Of a stretch of DNA of 9,586 bases, positions 1 to 6,776 are shown piece by piece (within the stretch, counting starts at the first letter, position 1; every line of letters starts with the position of its first letter). Under the pieces are notes generated by a model, which had not been told where the DNA came from, ran no database searches, and was given only the letters and a program-made list of their open reading frames with translations. This stretch comes from JANQLU01 sp964434955. GTDB lineage: Bacteria; Planctomycetota; Planctomycetia; Pirellulales; Pirellulaceae. The position numbers were made by a program, and so were the translations under genes. The stretch covers positions 1 through 9,586 of the forward strand of contig CAYSXI010000199.1 of the NCBI GenBank assembly GCA_964434955.1, written 5' to 3'.

Positions 1-2301
1 CCGCAAGACCAGCCGCAGGCTGACGAAAAGCAAGGGAAAGAAATCGTCACTTGGATTCAGAAGCAACTAAAACAGGTCGCGGCTAGACCGCGCCCCCATT
101 CGGCTGTCGCTCGCAGGCTCACCAATGTCGAATATGAAAATACGATGCGTGACTTACTGGGATTCAAATTGAAATTTCAGGATCGATTGCCCAAAGACCC
201 GATCAAGCCTTATCGCTTCAACAACTCGGCTTCCATGATGCGTTTGGGGCCGGAGCAGATTGATCGTTATCTCGAATGTGCCCGAATCGCCATGGCTAGC
301 GCGATCGTGGATCCGGAGAAGCCGAAGCTGCACAGGACTCGAAGAGAATGGAAACCGATTGGGATTGATCGTGGATTGGGACTCGATGAAATTGGTGTAT
401 GGGGAAACCGCCGTGGGTCGCCCGGCCAGGGGATGGCTTTAAAAAGTTTTCCCCGGAAAGGCGAATTTCGAATTCGTATGTCGGCGTCCGCAATTCTCCC
501 CAAAGGGGTTTCCGAGATTCCGCTTCGGCTTGTCATGGGCTACGGCGGGTTAAGTGAAAACCAGTCGACTTACCAAATCGAGCCGGTGGGAACGGTTCGC
601 CTCCGCAACAGTCCGGACAATCCGGAAATTTTTGAGTTCCATGGTCGAATCGAGAATTATCCGATTCGTCCTCCCCGCGGTCACCGTGGGAAGACCATAC
701 CCGAATCGATGGCAATCACGCCGCAGAATCTTTGGGATGACGGAACTCTGAATGACGATCGGGATTTTGGAAGGACCAGGAACATCTCGATGCCTCGAGC
801 CGTGGTTCATTGGATCGAATTCGAATCACCGGTCTTGGATGAGTGGCCGCCGCGGCACCATCGACAGATTCTTTTTGATTCTCCACTTCGCGATCAAGAT
901 CCGACTTCCTATGCCCGCCAGGTCATTAAACGATTCATGGATCGCGCGTATCGTCGCCCTGCCACACAAGCCGAAGTTGATCGATTTGTCAAAATTCACG
1001 AAATCATTTCGCGCGATGTGAAAAGTTTAGAAGCCGCGATGCGCGAGACCCTGTCATTGGTTCTGGTTTCACCCCAGTTTCTTTGTCATACCGTCGCGAA
1101 CGAGTTAGTTCCGTCTCAGTACGAGTTGGCCTCCCGGCTTTCCTACTTCCTTTGGGGCAGTATGCCCGATTCCAAACTTCTGCAACTCGCCGCACAGGGC
1201 AAGCTGAATGATGACAAAACGATTCGCCAGCAAGTTGAAAGGCTCCTGGCGGACGAACGTTCCAAGGACTTCGTCAACAACTTCACGAGACAATGGTTGA
1301 GTCTCGAAAAGATGAAGACCGTTCCGATCAACAAAGATCTCTTTCCTCGCTTCCTGTACTACGTTCCCCGCGGTGAACGAGCCGGAACGGAAGAACCTTA
1401 CCGACCAACCATTCGCGACTACATGATCGATGAAACCGTTGGATTTGTGGGTGAATTGATCAAGCAAAACGAGAGCCTCCTGAATATCGTGGACTCCAAG
1501 TTTGCCTACCTCAACCAGCCGCTTGCCGCCCATTATGGGGTCGACGGTGTCGAGGGCATTCACTTCCGTCCCGTGCCAATTCGACCGGAACAAAACTTGG
1601 GTGGCTTGCTGACACAGGGATCCGTTCTGATCGGCAACGGCACGGGAACCGCGCCGCACCCGATTTACCGCGCCGTCTTTTTGCGGGAAGCGATCCTTGG
1701 TGACGAAGTCGAGCCGCCACCGGCGGAAGTCCCCGCGCTCAGCGATTCTGCCGGCGAATCAGCGGAAACCGCACTTTCGATCAAGGAGTTGTTGGTGAAA
1801 CACCGGCAAACGGAAAGCTGCAACAGTTGCCATGCTCGACTCGACCCCTGGGGAATTCCGTTTGAAAAGTACAACGCAGTTGGAAAGTATCAGGCGTCCG
1901 TACCTAAAGAAGGCACCCGGGTTCAAGCTTTCAATTCGAAGCGTCACAAAAATCTTGAAGGGTATCAGCAATACCTTGCATCGATTAACACGGAAACCGT
2001 CGACTCCTCATCCAGGCTTCCCGACGGCGCGACGGTCAAAGGCATGCAGAGCTTGAAAAAACACTTGCTCGAAAACCGAAGTCAGGATGTCGCGGAGAAT
2101 GTTCTTCGAAGACTCCTTTCCTACGGGGTCGGCAGGCAACTTGATTTCCGCGATCGATTTGAGGTGGAAAAGTTGCTGGAACGTTCGGGAAAAAGTGGAC
2201 ATGGTTTCCGCGAGCTTATCATTCTCGTTTGTCAAAGCGATACGTTTCGACAAACCGCTTTGAACTCAAAAACTTCTAGCCAAGAAGCAAAATCCAAATG
2301 A
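1..2301 (+). CDS. DUF1592-family planctomycete cytochrome-like protein, 5' partial
   Basis: The reading frame is open from the first base of the window, and the conserved DUF1587-like motif RRLTNVEYENTMRDLLG (partial residues about 38-54) lies upstream of and across the first ATG at 145. That ATG is therefore internal and the true start is outside the window. Domains in order, numbered from base 1: DUF1587 (about 38-100), DUF1595 (about 300-345, with YRRPATQAEVDRF), DUF1592 (about 350-500, with ELASRLSYFLWGSMPD), DUF1588 (about 503-625) and DUF1585 (about 681-755, with NVLRRLLSYGVGRQL). The DUF1588 part contains CNSCH (607-611), which matches the CxxCH form of a haem-c attachment site, followed by RLDPWGIPFE. 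Full-length relatives usually begin with a signal peptide and a cytochrome-c-like segment, which would be in the missing part. The biochemical role is not established; a periplasmic or surface redox role is inference. The stop overlaps the start of the DUF1552 gene by 4 bases, so the two are probably co-translated. Confidence 0.93.
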   Translation, partial: PQDQPQADEKQGKEIVTWIQKQLKQVAARPRPHSAVARRLTNVEYENTMRDLLGFKLKFQDRLPKDPIKPYRFNNSASMMRLGPEQIDRYLECARIAMASAIVDPEKPKLHRTRREWKPIGIDRGLGLDEIGVWGNRRGSPGQGMALKSFPRKGEFRIRMSASAILPKGVSEIPLRLVMGYGGLSENQSTYQIEPVGTVRLRNSPDNPEIFEFHGRIENYPIRPPRGHRGKTIPESMAITPQNLWDDGTLNDDRDFGRTRNISMPRAVVHWIEFESPVLDEWPPRHHRQILFDSPLRDQDPTSYARQVIKRFMDRAYRRPATQAEVDRFVKIHEIISRDVKSLEAAMRETLSLVLVSPQFLCHTVANELVPSQYELASRLSYFLWGSMPDSKLLQLAAQGKLNDDKTIRQQVERLLADERSKDFVNNFTRQWLSLEKMKTVPINKDLFPRFLYYVPRGERAGTEEPYRPTIRDYMIDETVGFVGELIKQNESLLNIVDSKFAYLNQPLAAHYGVDGVEGIHFRPVPIRPEQNLGGLLTQGSVLIGNGTGTAPHPIYRAVFLREAILGDEVEPPPAEVPALSDSAGESAETALSIKELLVKHRQTESCNSCHARLDPWGIPFEKYNAVGKYQASVPKEGTRVQAFNSKRHKNLEGYQQYLASINTETVDSSSRLPDGATVKGMQSLKKHLLENRSQDVAENVLRRLLSYGVGRQLDFRDRFEVEKLLERSGKSGHGFRELIILVCQSDTFRQTALNSKTSSQEAKSK

Positions 2302-3677
2302 CGAAAAAATCATGGCATTTGAATCGGCGTGATCTCATCAAGGGAAGCGGTGTCGCACTGGCGTTGCCTTTTCTCAATGGAATGGCCGGTAACTCGTCGG
2401 CGAGTCCTGTCACAACATCGAGTCGAAATGCATTGCCAAAACGGTTGCTTGTCAGCTATTTCGCATACGGAGCTTACATGCCAAATGGCTCCGCCGGGAT
2501 TCCCGACCCCCGCAAGCCGCATCATGAATGGAGTTGGTGGCCCTGCCGGGACGCAGGTCCACTTTCGTTCAATAAGTCATCGGCTCCTTTCAAGCCACTG
2601 AAGGAATACGTCTCATACCTTCGTGGGCTGGATCATCGCGGTGGCTGGTCGATGGGCGGCCATAGTTCAGGTGACGTGTTTGCAACTGGCGCCGACATGA
2701 CCGGGCACGAGAAAACGAACAACGTTTCGATCGATCAAGTTGCCGCGAAAGCCCTCGGACACCAAACGCGTTACGCGTCGTTGGTGTTGGGTACCGAGGG
2801 AGGTACGGGGTCTTATGGTTCGAGCAAGACGCTGTCTCATCGCGGCCCCGGGCGTCCGATTCCATCCATGCACCGACCACAGGAAATTTTTAATCGTTTG
2901 TTTCAGCCCTATTCTGGCAAAGGTGTCGAACAAGTTCGCCGAGAACTCAAACGCCAGGCAAGCGTGCTCGACTTGCTGTCCGAACACAGTAAAAGCTACC
3001 AGCGGCAACTTGGGACGTCGGACAAAGTCAAAGTTGATGAATACCTGGAGTCGATTCGCGAATTGGAAAAGCGAGTCGAACGCACAAGCAAGTGGACGCA
3101 TGAAGCGTTGCCCGAATTTGATACCAAGGGTCTGAATCTCGAAGTCAGCCACAAAGATCCGAAGGAGTACATTCGTTGCATGTACGACCTGGTCTACCTC
3201 GCGTTTCAAACGGATTCGACACGGTTTGCGACTTTGATGCTCGAAAGCGAGCAGTCCCAAAACAGCGAAATGTGGAACTACGCCACGTACGTTCTGGGCT
3301 ACAAAGGAGCAACTCACGACATCGCGCACAAACGACCTGCCGAGTACTCCGGGAAATGGGACCAATGGCGGGCCGAACAGCACGCGTATTTTTTGGAAAG
3401 GCTCCGCGCTACCCCCGAGGGAGACGGGAATATGCTCGATCGAACGATGGTCATTTGGGGTTCGGCGCATCCCCATGCTTCCCACAGCACGAAAAATTAC
3501 CCGATCCAATTTGCCGGTGGAAACCAGCTTGGTTTCCAGCATGGAAATTTGCACAGCTTCGAAGGCAAGGACAAAGTTCCCTTGTCCAATTTGTTTGTGT
3601 CGGTCCTCAATGCACTCGACGTGAAGACCGAAAAATTTGCGGACAGCACCGGTTCGATGAACCAGTTGATGGGGTAA
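2298..3677 (+). CDS. DUF1552 family protein with Tat-type signal
   Basis: A 459-residue protein starting at the ATG of an ATGA overlap with the preceding stop, which fixes the start and suggests translational coupling. The N-terminus carries a twin-arginine export signal: R10-R11 in NRRDLIKG, followed by a hydrophobic stretch GVALALPFLNGMAG (about residues 18-31). Export as a folded protein is therefore likely. The remainder matches the DUF1552 pattern: an early PKRLLVSYFAYGAYMPNG segment, a central charged region RELEKRVERT, and a C-terminal VIWGSAHPHASHSTKNYPIQFAGG followed by LSNLFVSVLNAL. The length is typical of the family. DUF1552 genes commonly sit next to DUF1592 genes in planctomycetes, as here. 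No enzymatic activity can be assigned from sequence alone; several conserved His residues near 396-400 could bind metal, but this is inference. Confidence 0.92.
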   Translation: MTKKSWHLNRRDLIKGSGVALALPFLNGMAGNSSASPVTTSSRNALPKRLLVSYFAYGAYMPNGSAGIPDPRKPHHEWSWWPCRDAGPLSFNKSSAPFKPLKEYVSYLRGLDHRGGWSMGGHSSGDVFATGADMTGHEKTNNVSIDQVAAKALGHQTRYASLVLGTEGGTGSYGSSKTLSHRGPGRPIPSMHRPQEIFNRLFQPYSGKGVEQVRRELKRQASVLDLLSEHSKSYQRQLGTSDKVKVDEYLESIRELEKRVERTSKWTHEALPEFDTKGLNLEVSHKDPKEYIRCMYDLVYLAFQTDSTRFATLMLESEQSQNSEMWNYATYVLGYKGATHDIAHKRPAEYSGKWDQWRAEQHAYFLERLRATPEGDGNMLDRTMVIWGSAHPHASHSTKNYPIQFAGGNQLGFQHGNLHSFEGKDKVPLSNLFVSVLNALDVKTEKFADSTGSMNQLMG

Positions 3678-3680
3678 CCG

Positions 3681-4430
3681 ATGCGAAATCTTGCCGTCAT
3701 CGTTTCGATCTTGCTTGCCTTGATCCCTGCCACGGTTGGCGGACAAAGCAAGAAGCTTTCGGACCCGCTTCCAAGGGTGCTGATTCTTGGTGACTCCATT
3801 TATCGGCAGCCCGCCACGGAAGCCACGAAAGCTTTCAAAGGCAAGGCGGAAGTTGTGTTTCCCCAAATTCAGCCCGGAGAGATTCGAGATACAAGGTCCG
3901 CCATCAAAAATTTTGACAGGTTCGTTGGAGAAAAAAAATGGGATGTGATCGTCTTCAATTTTGGCCTTGGCGACCTCATCTATCGCAATCCCAACATGAA
4001 TTCGTTTCGGGTTTTGCCACCCGCCGCCGGAGGCGTAAGAGCGACCACCGTCGACGAGTATCGTAGCAATTTGTCTGAACTGCTAAAGAAATTGGAGGCA
4101 ACCAAAGCGAAGTTGATTTGGGCCAGCACGACTCCGATTTGCCATTCAGCAACCAAGGTTTTTGAACCGGGTTCGGAGGTCGAATACAATCGGGCGGCCG
4201 CAAAAATCATGTTGAAAAACCAGGTCGAGATCGTCGATATGTATGCTCATGTGAAGTCAGTGATCAACATGGATCGCCCGGCGGGACACGGTGCCGATCC
4301 GTTTCATTTCGACAAGAAACCAATTCATGAACCAATTGTCAACGCGATCCGGCAAGCACTCCAAGAAATGGAAGCGAAGTCAGGCAGTGAAAATCCGGAT
4401 TCATTTTCGGGAATTCGATCGGGCAGTTGA
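3681..4430 (+). CDS. secreted SGNH/GDSL-type hydrolase
   Basis: A 249-residue protein with an N-terminal signal peptide (MRNLAVIVSILLALIPATVGG). The SGNH hydrolase landmarks are visible: block I ILGDS with catalytic Ser39, a block III-like FNFGLGDL (95-98) in which the usual Asn of GxND is replaced (GLGD), and block V DPFHF with Asp206 and His209 as the expected catalytic pair. Planctomycete relatives often have the same GLxDL variant of block III. The family hydrolyses ester bonds, often acetyl or other acyl groups on carbohydrates; the substrate here is unknown. The start follows the DUF1552 stop by 3 bases, with GGGG at 3671-3674 as a plausible ribosome binding site 6 bases upstream. It is probably the third gene of the same operon, and the last 15 or so residues are serine-rich and look unconserved. 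Confidence 0.88.
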   Translation: MRNLAVIVSILLALIPATVGGQSKKLSDPLPRVLILGDSIYRQPATEATKAFKGKAEVVFPQIQPGEIRDTRSAIKNFDRFVGEKKWDVIVFNFGLGDLIYRNPNMNSFRVLPPAAGGVRATTVDEYRSNLSELLKKLEATKAKLIWASTTPICHSATKVFEPGSEVEYNRAAAKIMLKNQVEIVDMYAHVKSVINMDRPAGHGADPFHFDKKPIHEPIVNAIRQALQEMEAKSGSENPDSFSGIRSGS

Positions 4431-4972
4431 AATTGCCCAAAGGCAAAGGCGCGCGAGGGATCGAGATCATTGTCGCCTTCACCGACACAAAAGGTGAGTT
4501 GCGTCGGCGTTGGCTGAAACCGGACGTCCGCGATCGTTTTCAAGTCGACTTCGAAGGAGCACTCGCCAGCGTTCGGGTTGTCGCCGGCGTCGACACAACC
4601 CTGACTCGTTTCGGCTCGGAAGTTCTCAAGCAAAAGACCAAGGCTAAACTGGTCGATTTGGGTACCGTCGACTTGCAAAAGATGTTGCGCCCTTATCAGG
4701 TGAAAGTCGTTTCGACGGAAAAGAAAACATTTCGAATGGCGATGTGGAATGAGCTGCCACCGCGCGACGTCTCCCTCGGTTCAAAACAGTTTCCCGAATA
4801 CGAATCGGGAAAACCGATTGAGTGGTTGATTCCTGGCGATGCCAAGTCGATCTATTTTCTGGTTGAGGAGCCCGGCGACGGCCAACGCGGTATCCAATGG
4901 CGAACTGGAAAACATCATCTTTTCGGTCCATTTTCGGCAGGGCAAATTCCCGCCGAACTCAAGCTCAATTGA
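4427..4972 (+). CDS. hypothetical protein coupled to SGNH hydrolase, TTG start
   Basis: An unrecognised 181-residue protein. The proposed start is a TTG at 4427 that overlaps the upstream stop as TTGA. No ATG is available until about residue 85, and the frame is open back to base 4391, so non-standard starts further up (ATT 4403, ATC 4418) or an in-frame TTG at 4433 are possible. The first 55 residues look like a beta-rich fold (RGIEIIVAFTDTKGELRRRW, then FQVDFEG and VRVVAGVDTTLTRF). The C-terminal half contains WNELPPRDVSLGSKQFPEYE, IEWLIPGDAKSIYFLVEEP and HHLFGPF. There is no signal peptide, although the three upstream genes appear exported. Codon-level protein-like composition over the full length and tight placement support it as a real gene. 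The function is unknown, and I suspect the family is restricted to planctomycetes, from memory of similar proteins rather than from a search. Confidence 0.72.
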   Translation: MKLPKGKGARGIEIIVAFTDTKGELRRRWLKPDVRDRFQVDFEGALASVRVVAGVDTTLTRFGSEVLKQKTKAKLVDLGTVDLQKMLRPYQVKVVSTEKKTFRMAMWNELPPRDVSLGSKQFPEYESGKPIEWLIPGDAKSIYFLVEEPGDGQRGIQWRTGKHHLFGPFSAGQIPAELKLN

Positions 4973-5041
4973 TACGCGCTATTAATTGGACTCAGGATGC
5001 CGCCCAAACAATGAACGGCGGTTGAATTGAGCTGGCGAATT

Positions 5042-5074
5042 CGAATCGGTTTGCGCTTGAGTCAAGCCGATTCG
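5042..5074. terminator. hairpin between convergent genes, candidate bidirectional terminator
   Basis: CGAATCGGTTTG (5042-5053) pairs with CAAGCCGATTCG (5063-5074) over 12 bp with a single G-T wobble and a 9-base loop. It sits between the + strand cluster ending at 4972 and the - strand MerC-like gene ending at 5062, and it overlaps that gene's stop codon (5062-5064). An alternative inner hairpin, GCTTGA/TCAAGC (5055-5067), competes with it. Neither side has a clean T-tract, so it is not a textbook intrinsic terminator. The position and stem length make a transcription-end role plausible. Confidence 0.4.
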
Positions 5075-5697
5075 CAAGTCTCTTTGTCGCCGTCGGATTT
5101 GCAACAACCGCAGTGACTCCCGAAGCGGCGATTCATTAAATGGGCGACGACCAGCAGGCAGCCACCAAAAGGCGTGATCCAAGGAGCGAGAACAGAAAGC
5201 CAATCTTTCTTTTTCTGCGTTTCATCGGCTGTGATGCTATGGGAGGCTTGGGTGACATTCTTATCGGCCTCACCCTGGCAATGTTCACAGTTTTCACACT
5301 CCTGGCAACTCAATTCGTCACCCGTTGCATTGGCCGCAGCGGAGGTATTTGCGTTTGCACAAGATGGGCAGCATTCACCTGCCAATCCAAAAGCGGCAAA
5401 GGTGATGAAGACGAGTCCTACCGCGCCAACCGAAATGGGAATCCAATTTCCATGCTTCCGAATGCCCGGCACAAACGCGGCAATCGCGATCAGGAAACAA
5501 ATCAAGGCCATCCATTTGTGGAACGCTTCGTCCGCCAAAAAGCTCAGGCCCCAAGCCGGCAAATAGGCAATCACAAAAGGCATTGCGGCGCAATGAATCG
5601 CACAACCGACCGACGCGATGATACCCATCGAGTCTTTCCAGGTCGAGTTGCCCGTAGATTCATTCGTGGCTTCGATTGCCGTTTGCACCGCGCTCAT
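5062..5697 (-). CDS. MerC-domain membrane protein, candidate zinc/metal transporter
   Basis: A 211-residue integral membrane protein of the MerC type. Predicted membrane helices are at about residues 24-46, 61-78, 86-106 and 167-188. The MerC-like metal motif GCAIHC (C32, H35, C36) is in the first helix region. Two additional cysteine clusters stand out: CCPSC (109-113) and CQECENCEHC (131-140) in the loop between helices 3 and 4, and HCGCC (195-199) plus C208 in the tail. MerC of mercury operons imports Hg(II). Here there are no other mer genes, and the gene shares an operator-like palindrome with a COG0523 GTPase next to a Fur-family gene, so zinc uptake is the better inference. The ATG is preceded by GAAGG (+ strand 5705-5709) at 7 bases spacing, supporting this start. 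It is transcribed divergently from the regulator gene. Confidence 0.87.
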   Translation of the reverse strand: MSAVQTAIEATNESTGNSTWKDSMGIIASVGCAIHCAAMPFVIAYLPAWGLSFLADEAFHKWMALICFLIAIAAFVPGIRKHGNWIPISVGAVGLVFITFAAFGLAGECCPSCANANTSAAANATGDELSCQECENCEHCQGEADKNVTQASHSITADETQKKKDWLSVLAPWITPFGGCLLVVAHLMNRRFGSHCGCCKSDGDKETCESA

Positions 5698-5738
5698 AGT
5701 TAAACCTTCACTTTCTTGCTGCTTCCGTCCGACACGCC

Positions 5739-5766
5739 AATTTACCTAAATGCAATTCTTTTGCAA
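5739..5766 (-). promoter_or_regulatory. candidate promoter of the MerC-like gene
   Basis: Read on the - strand, TTGCAA (5766-5761) and TAAATT (5744-5739) are separated by 16 bases and each match four of six bases of the sigma-70-type -35 and -10 consensus. Transcription would begin about 35 bases before the ATG. The -35 element and part of the spacer lie inside the operator-like palindrome, so a bound repressor would block it. Promoter consensus in planctomycetes is poorly defined, so this is tentative. Confidence 0.35.
5750..5766 (-). promoter_or_regulatory. candidate Zur-type operator upstream of MerC-like gene
   Basis: On the - strand this reads TTGCAAAAGAATTGCAT. It matches the perfect palindrome TTGCAATTGAATTGCAA at 6672-6688 in 14 of 17 positions, including the central G and the TTGCA cores in both half-sites. 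It lies 52 bases before the ATG of the MerC-like gene. A third TTGCAG half-site (+ strand 5767-5772) abuts it, which could extend the binding region. Fur-family operators are usually inverted repeats of this size. That the neighbouring Fur-family protein binds it is inference. Confidence 0.6.
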
Positions 5767-5984
5767 CTGCAAGTGAGCTGCTCAGCTAAATGCGGTCGGG
5801 TTTTCCGCGAATCCTCCGAGGTTTTGGGGATTTGCCGGTTTTTCCGATCCCAATTTTACGGGTACCTCCGGTCGTGGAACTTGGGCGTGATCCATCGTCG
5901 ATCGATGGGCTATTTGGCAATCCCGGAATCCGGAAAGAATCAGCCCGAACGTGTCCGGAGCCCTACCAACATGTTTGAGTTTCG

Positions 5985-6019
5985 GTCGGCGAAGAGCTGA
6001 GCATAGCTTGGTCGCCGAC
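5985..6019. repeat. inverted repeat with inner stem, upstream of regulator gene
   Basis: GTCGGCGA (5985-5992) and TCGCCGAC (6012-6019) are perfect 8-bp inverted repeats. Inside them AGCT (5995-5998) can pair with AGCT (6005-6008), which would give a two-tier hairpin. No T-tract follows on either strand. It could be a structured leader, part of a small RNA or a protein-binding site; nothing in the sequence decides between these. Confidence 0.4.
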
Positions 6020-6054
6020 AAATGATTCGATTCGAGAATACGCTTAAGCTCACG

Positions 6055-6075
6055 GTAACGCGTTCGACGCGTGAC
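6055..6075. promoter_or_regulatory. near-palindrome upstream of Fur-family gene
   Basis: Two copies of ACGCGT (6058-6063 and 6067-6072) flank TCG, and the outer bases GT...AC extend the symmetry, giving a 21-bp imperfect palindrome 67 bases before the regulator ATG. It differs completely from the TTGCAA-type sites at the other two promoters. It may be an operator for the regulator gene itself or for another factor. The evidence is symmetry and location only. Confidence 0.3.
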
Positions 6076-6142
6076 GAAATGATGTTAGGTTGGTAAGATG
6101 ATGATATCAGTTTTCATTCCGATAACTCTGCAAGATTGATGA

Positions 6143-6568
6143 ATGGCAGATCGCAAAACTTCCCAAACTGATTCCAGCAAACAGGCGCTACGCGATGCGG
6201 GGTTGCGGGCAACACCGGCGCGAATTGCGACATTGACTTTGTTGACGGGGGCGGAATCTCCGCTGACACACGCCGAAGTTTCTAGTCAGCTACATGATTT
6301 GGGGATCGACAACGCGACTGTTTTTCGCAATCTGAATGATATGGTCACCGCTGGCCTGCTTCGCCGAACCGAGTTGGGTGATCGTGTTTGGCGTTTCGAG
6401 TTGGTTGATGAAAAAGGCTGTGCTCACCCGCATTTTGTGTGCGTCGATTGTGGCGAAGTCTCGTGCATGGACGACATCAAGTTGACGGCCGGGAGTATTC
6501 GCCACACGCAAGAATTCGGTGAGGTCACCGAAATTCTTTTCCGCGGTCACTGCGGCAACTGTTCTTGA
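6143..6568 (+). CDS. zur: Fur-family metalloregulator, probably Zur
   Basis: A 141-residue protein with the Fur-family layout. The N-terminal winged helix spans about residues 16-86, with recognition-helix region IDNATVFRNLNDMVTAGLL. The C-terminal metal-binding and dimerisation domain contains C93, HPHFVC (H95, H97, C100), C103, C108 and a terminal CGNC (C137, C140). C100/C103 with C137/C140 form the usual structural zinc site; C93, H95, H97 and nearby His or acidic residues are candidates for the sensing site. The family binds operators when metal-loaded and represses uptake genes. I call it Zur rather than Fur or PerR because it sits between a MerC-like gene and a COG0523 GTPase whose upstream regions share a palindrome. 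The ribosome binding site is weak. There is no copy of that palindrome before this gene, so its own control may differ. Confidence 0.85.
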   Translation: MADRKTSQTDSSKQALRDAGLRATPARIATLTLLTGAESPLTHAEVSSQLHDLGIDNATVFRNLNDMVTAGLLRRTELGDRVWRFELVDEKGCAHPHFVCVDCGEVSCMDDIKLTAGSIRHTQEFGEVTEILFRGHCGNCS

Positions 6569-6600
6569 GCACTCGCGAGTTGCTGCGATTTGCATCAAAA

Positions 6601-6619
6601 CTAATCCGAGCTGGATTAG
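6601..6619. repeat. short inverted repeat between regulator and cobW-like gene
   Basis: CTAATCC (6601-6607) and GGATTAG (6613-6619) form a perfect 7-bp stem with a 5-base loop, 32 bases after the regulator stop. On the - strand it is followed by TTTTG, and on the + strand no T-tract follows. It may act as a weak end to the regulator transcript or as a binding site. The separate operator downstream indicates that cobW has its own promoter. Confidence 0.35.
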
Positions 6620-6671
6620 GCATCCATGTCGGCCCTCGCCATCGAGTCTCGGTAAGAGCTCCTTTTTGTAC

Positions 6672-6688
6672 TTGCAATTGAATTGCAA
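6672..6688 (+). promoter_or_regulatory. candidate Zur-type operator upstream of cobW-like gene
   Basis: TTGCAATTGAATTGCAA is a perfect 8-1-8 inverted repeat centred on G6680, 88 bases before the cobW-like ATG. It is also two copies of the self-complementary hexamer TTGCAA separated by five bases. A 14/17 match lies on the opposite strand upstream of the MerC-like gene. A loose -35-like TTGTAC (6666-6671) abuts it, but I do not see a convincing -10. The size and symmetry suit a Fur-family dimer. Binding by the neighbouring Zur-like protein is inferred from proximity and shared occurrence. Confidence 0.68.
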
Positions 6689-6776
6689 ATAGAAGAAACT
6701 TGGTCGTTGTCACATTGGTCGGTACAGAAATCAGGCGATCGACCTGAGGCGCGCTTATCCGGCCCCTGCAAAGAAA

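Larger units (their letters stand above)
5698..6142. other. divergent intergenic region between MerC-like gene and regulator
   Basis: This 445-base stretch separates two divergent genes. It holds the operator-like site at 5750-5766, the candidate - strand promoter, a hairpin at 5985-6019 and a near-palindrome at 6055-6075. Frames that stay open across the middle on either strand give unconvincing protein composition and lack ribosome binding sites, so I see no gene here. The region between 5790 and 5980 shows no feature I can name. Confidence 0.6.

Noticed and set aside
145..147. ATG 145 as the start of the DUF1592-family gene
   Set aside because: It falls in the middle of the conserved DUF1587 motif, and the frame is open to base 1, so the gene begins outside the window.
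1105..1659. Open frame of 184 codons on the - strand inside the DUF1592-family gene
   Set aside because: It is opposite the conserved DUF1592/DUF1588 region and has no motif of its own.
2667..3866. Open frame of 399 codons on the - strand antisense to the DUF1552 and SGNH genes
   Set aside because: It lies fully opposite two well-supported genes with clear family motifs. Its translation is rich in Arg, Phe and Val with no recognisable motif, as expected for a shadow frame.
5062..5697. A mercury-resistance (mer) operon
   Set aside because: There is a MerC-like protein but no MerA, MerP, MerT or MerR. The neighbouring regulator is of the Fur family.
5140..5703. Open frame of 187 codons on the + strand across the MerC-like gene
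   Set aside because: The - strand frame has MerC motifs, membrane helices and a ribosome binding site. The + strand translation has no domain-like features.
5716..6021. Overlapping open frames of 79-94 codons on both strands in the divergent intergenic region
   Set aside because: No ribosome binding site, low-quality composition and overlap with the operator-like site. They are best explained as chance open frames.
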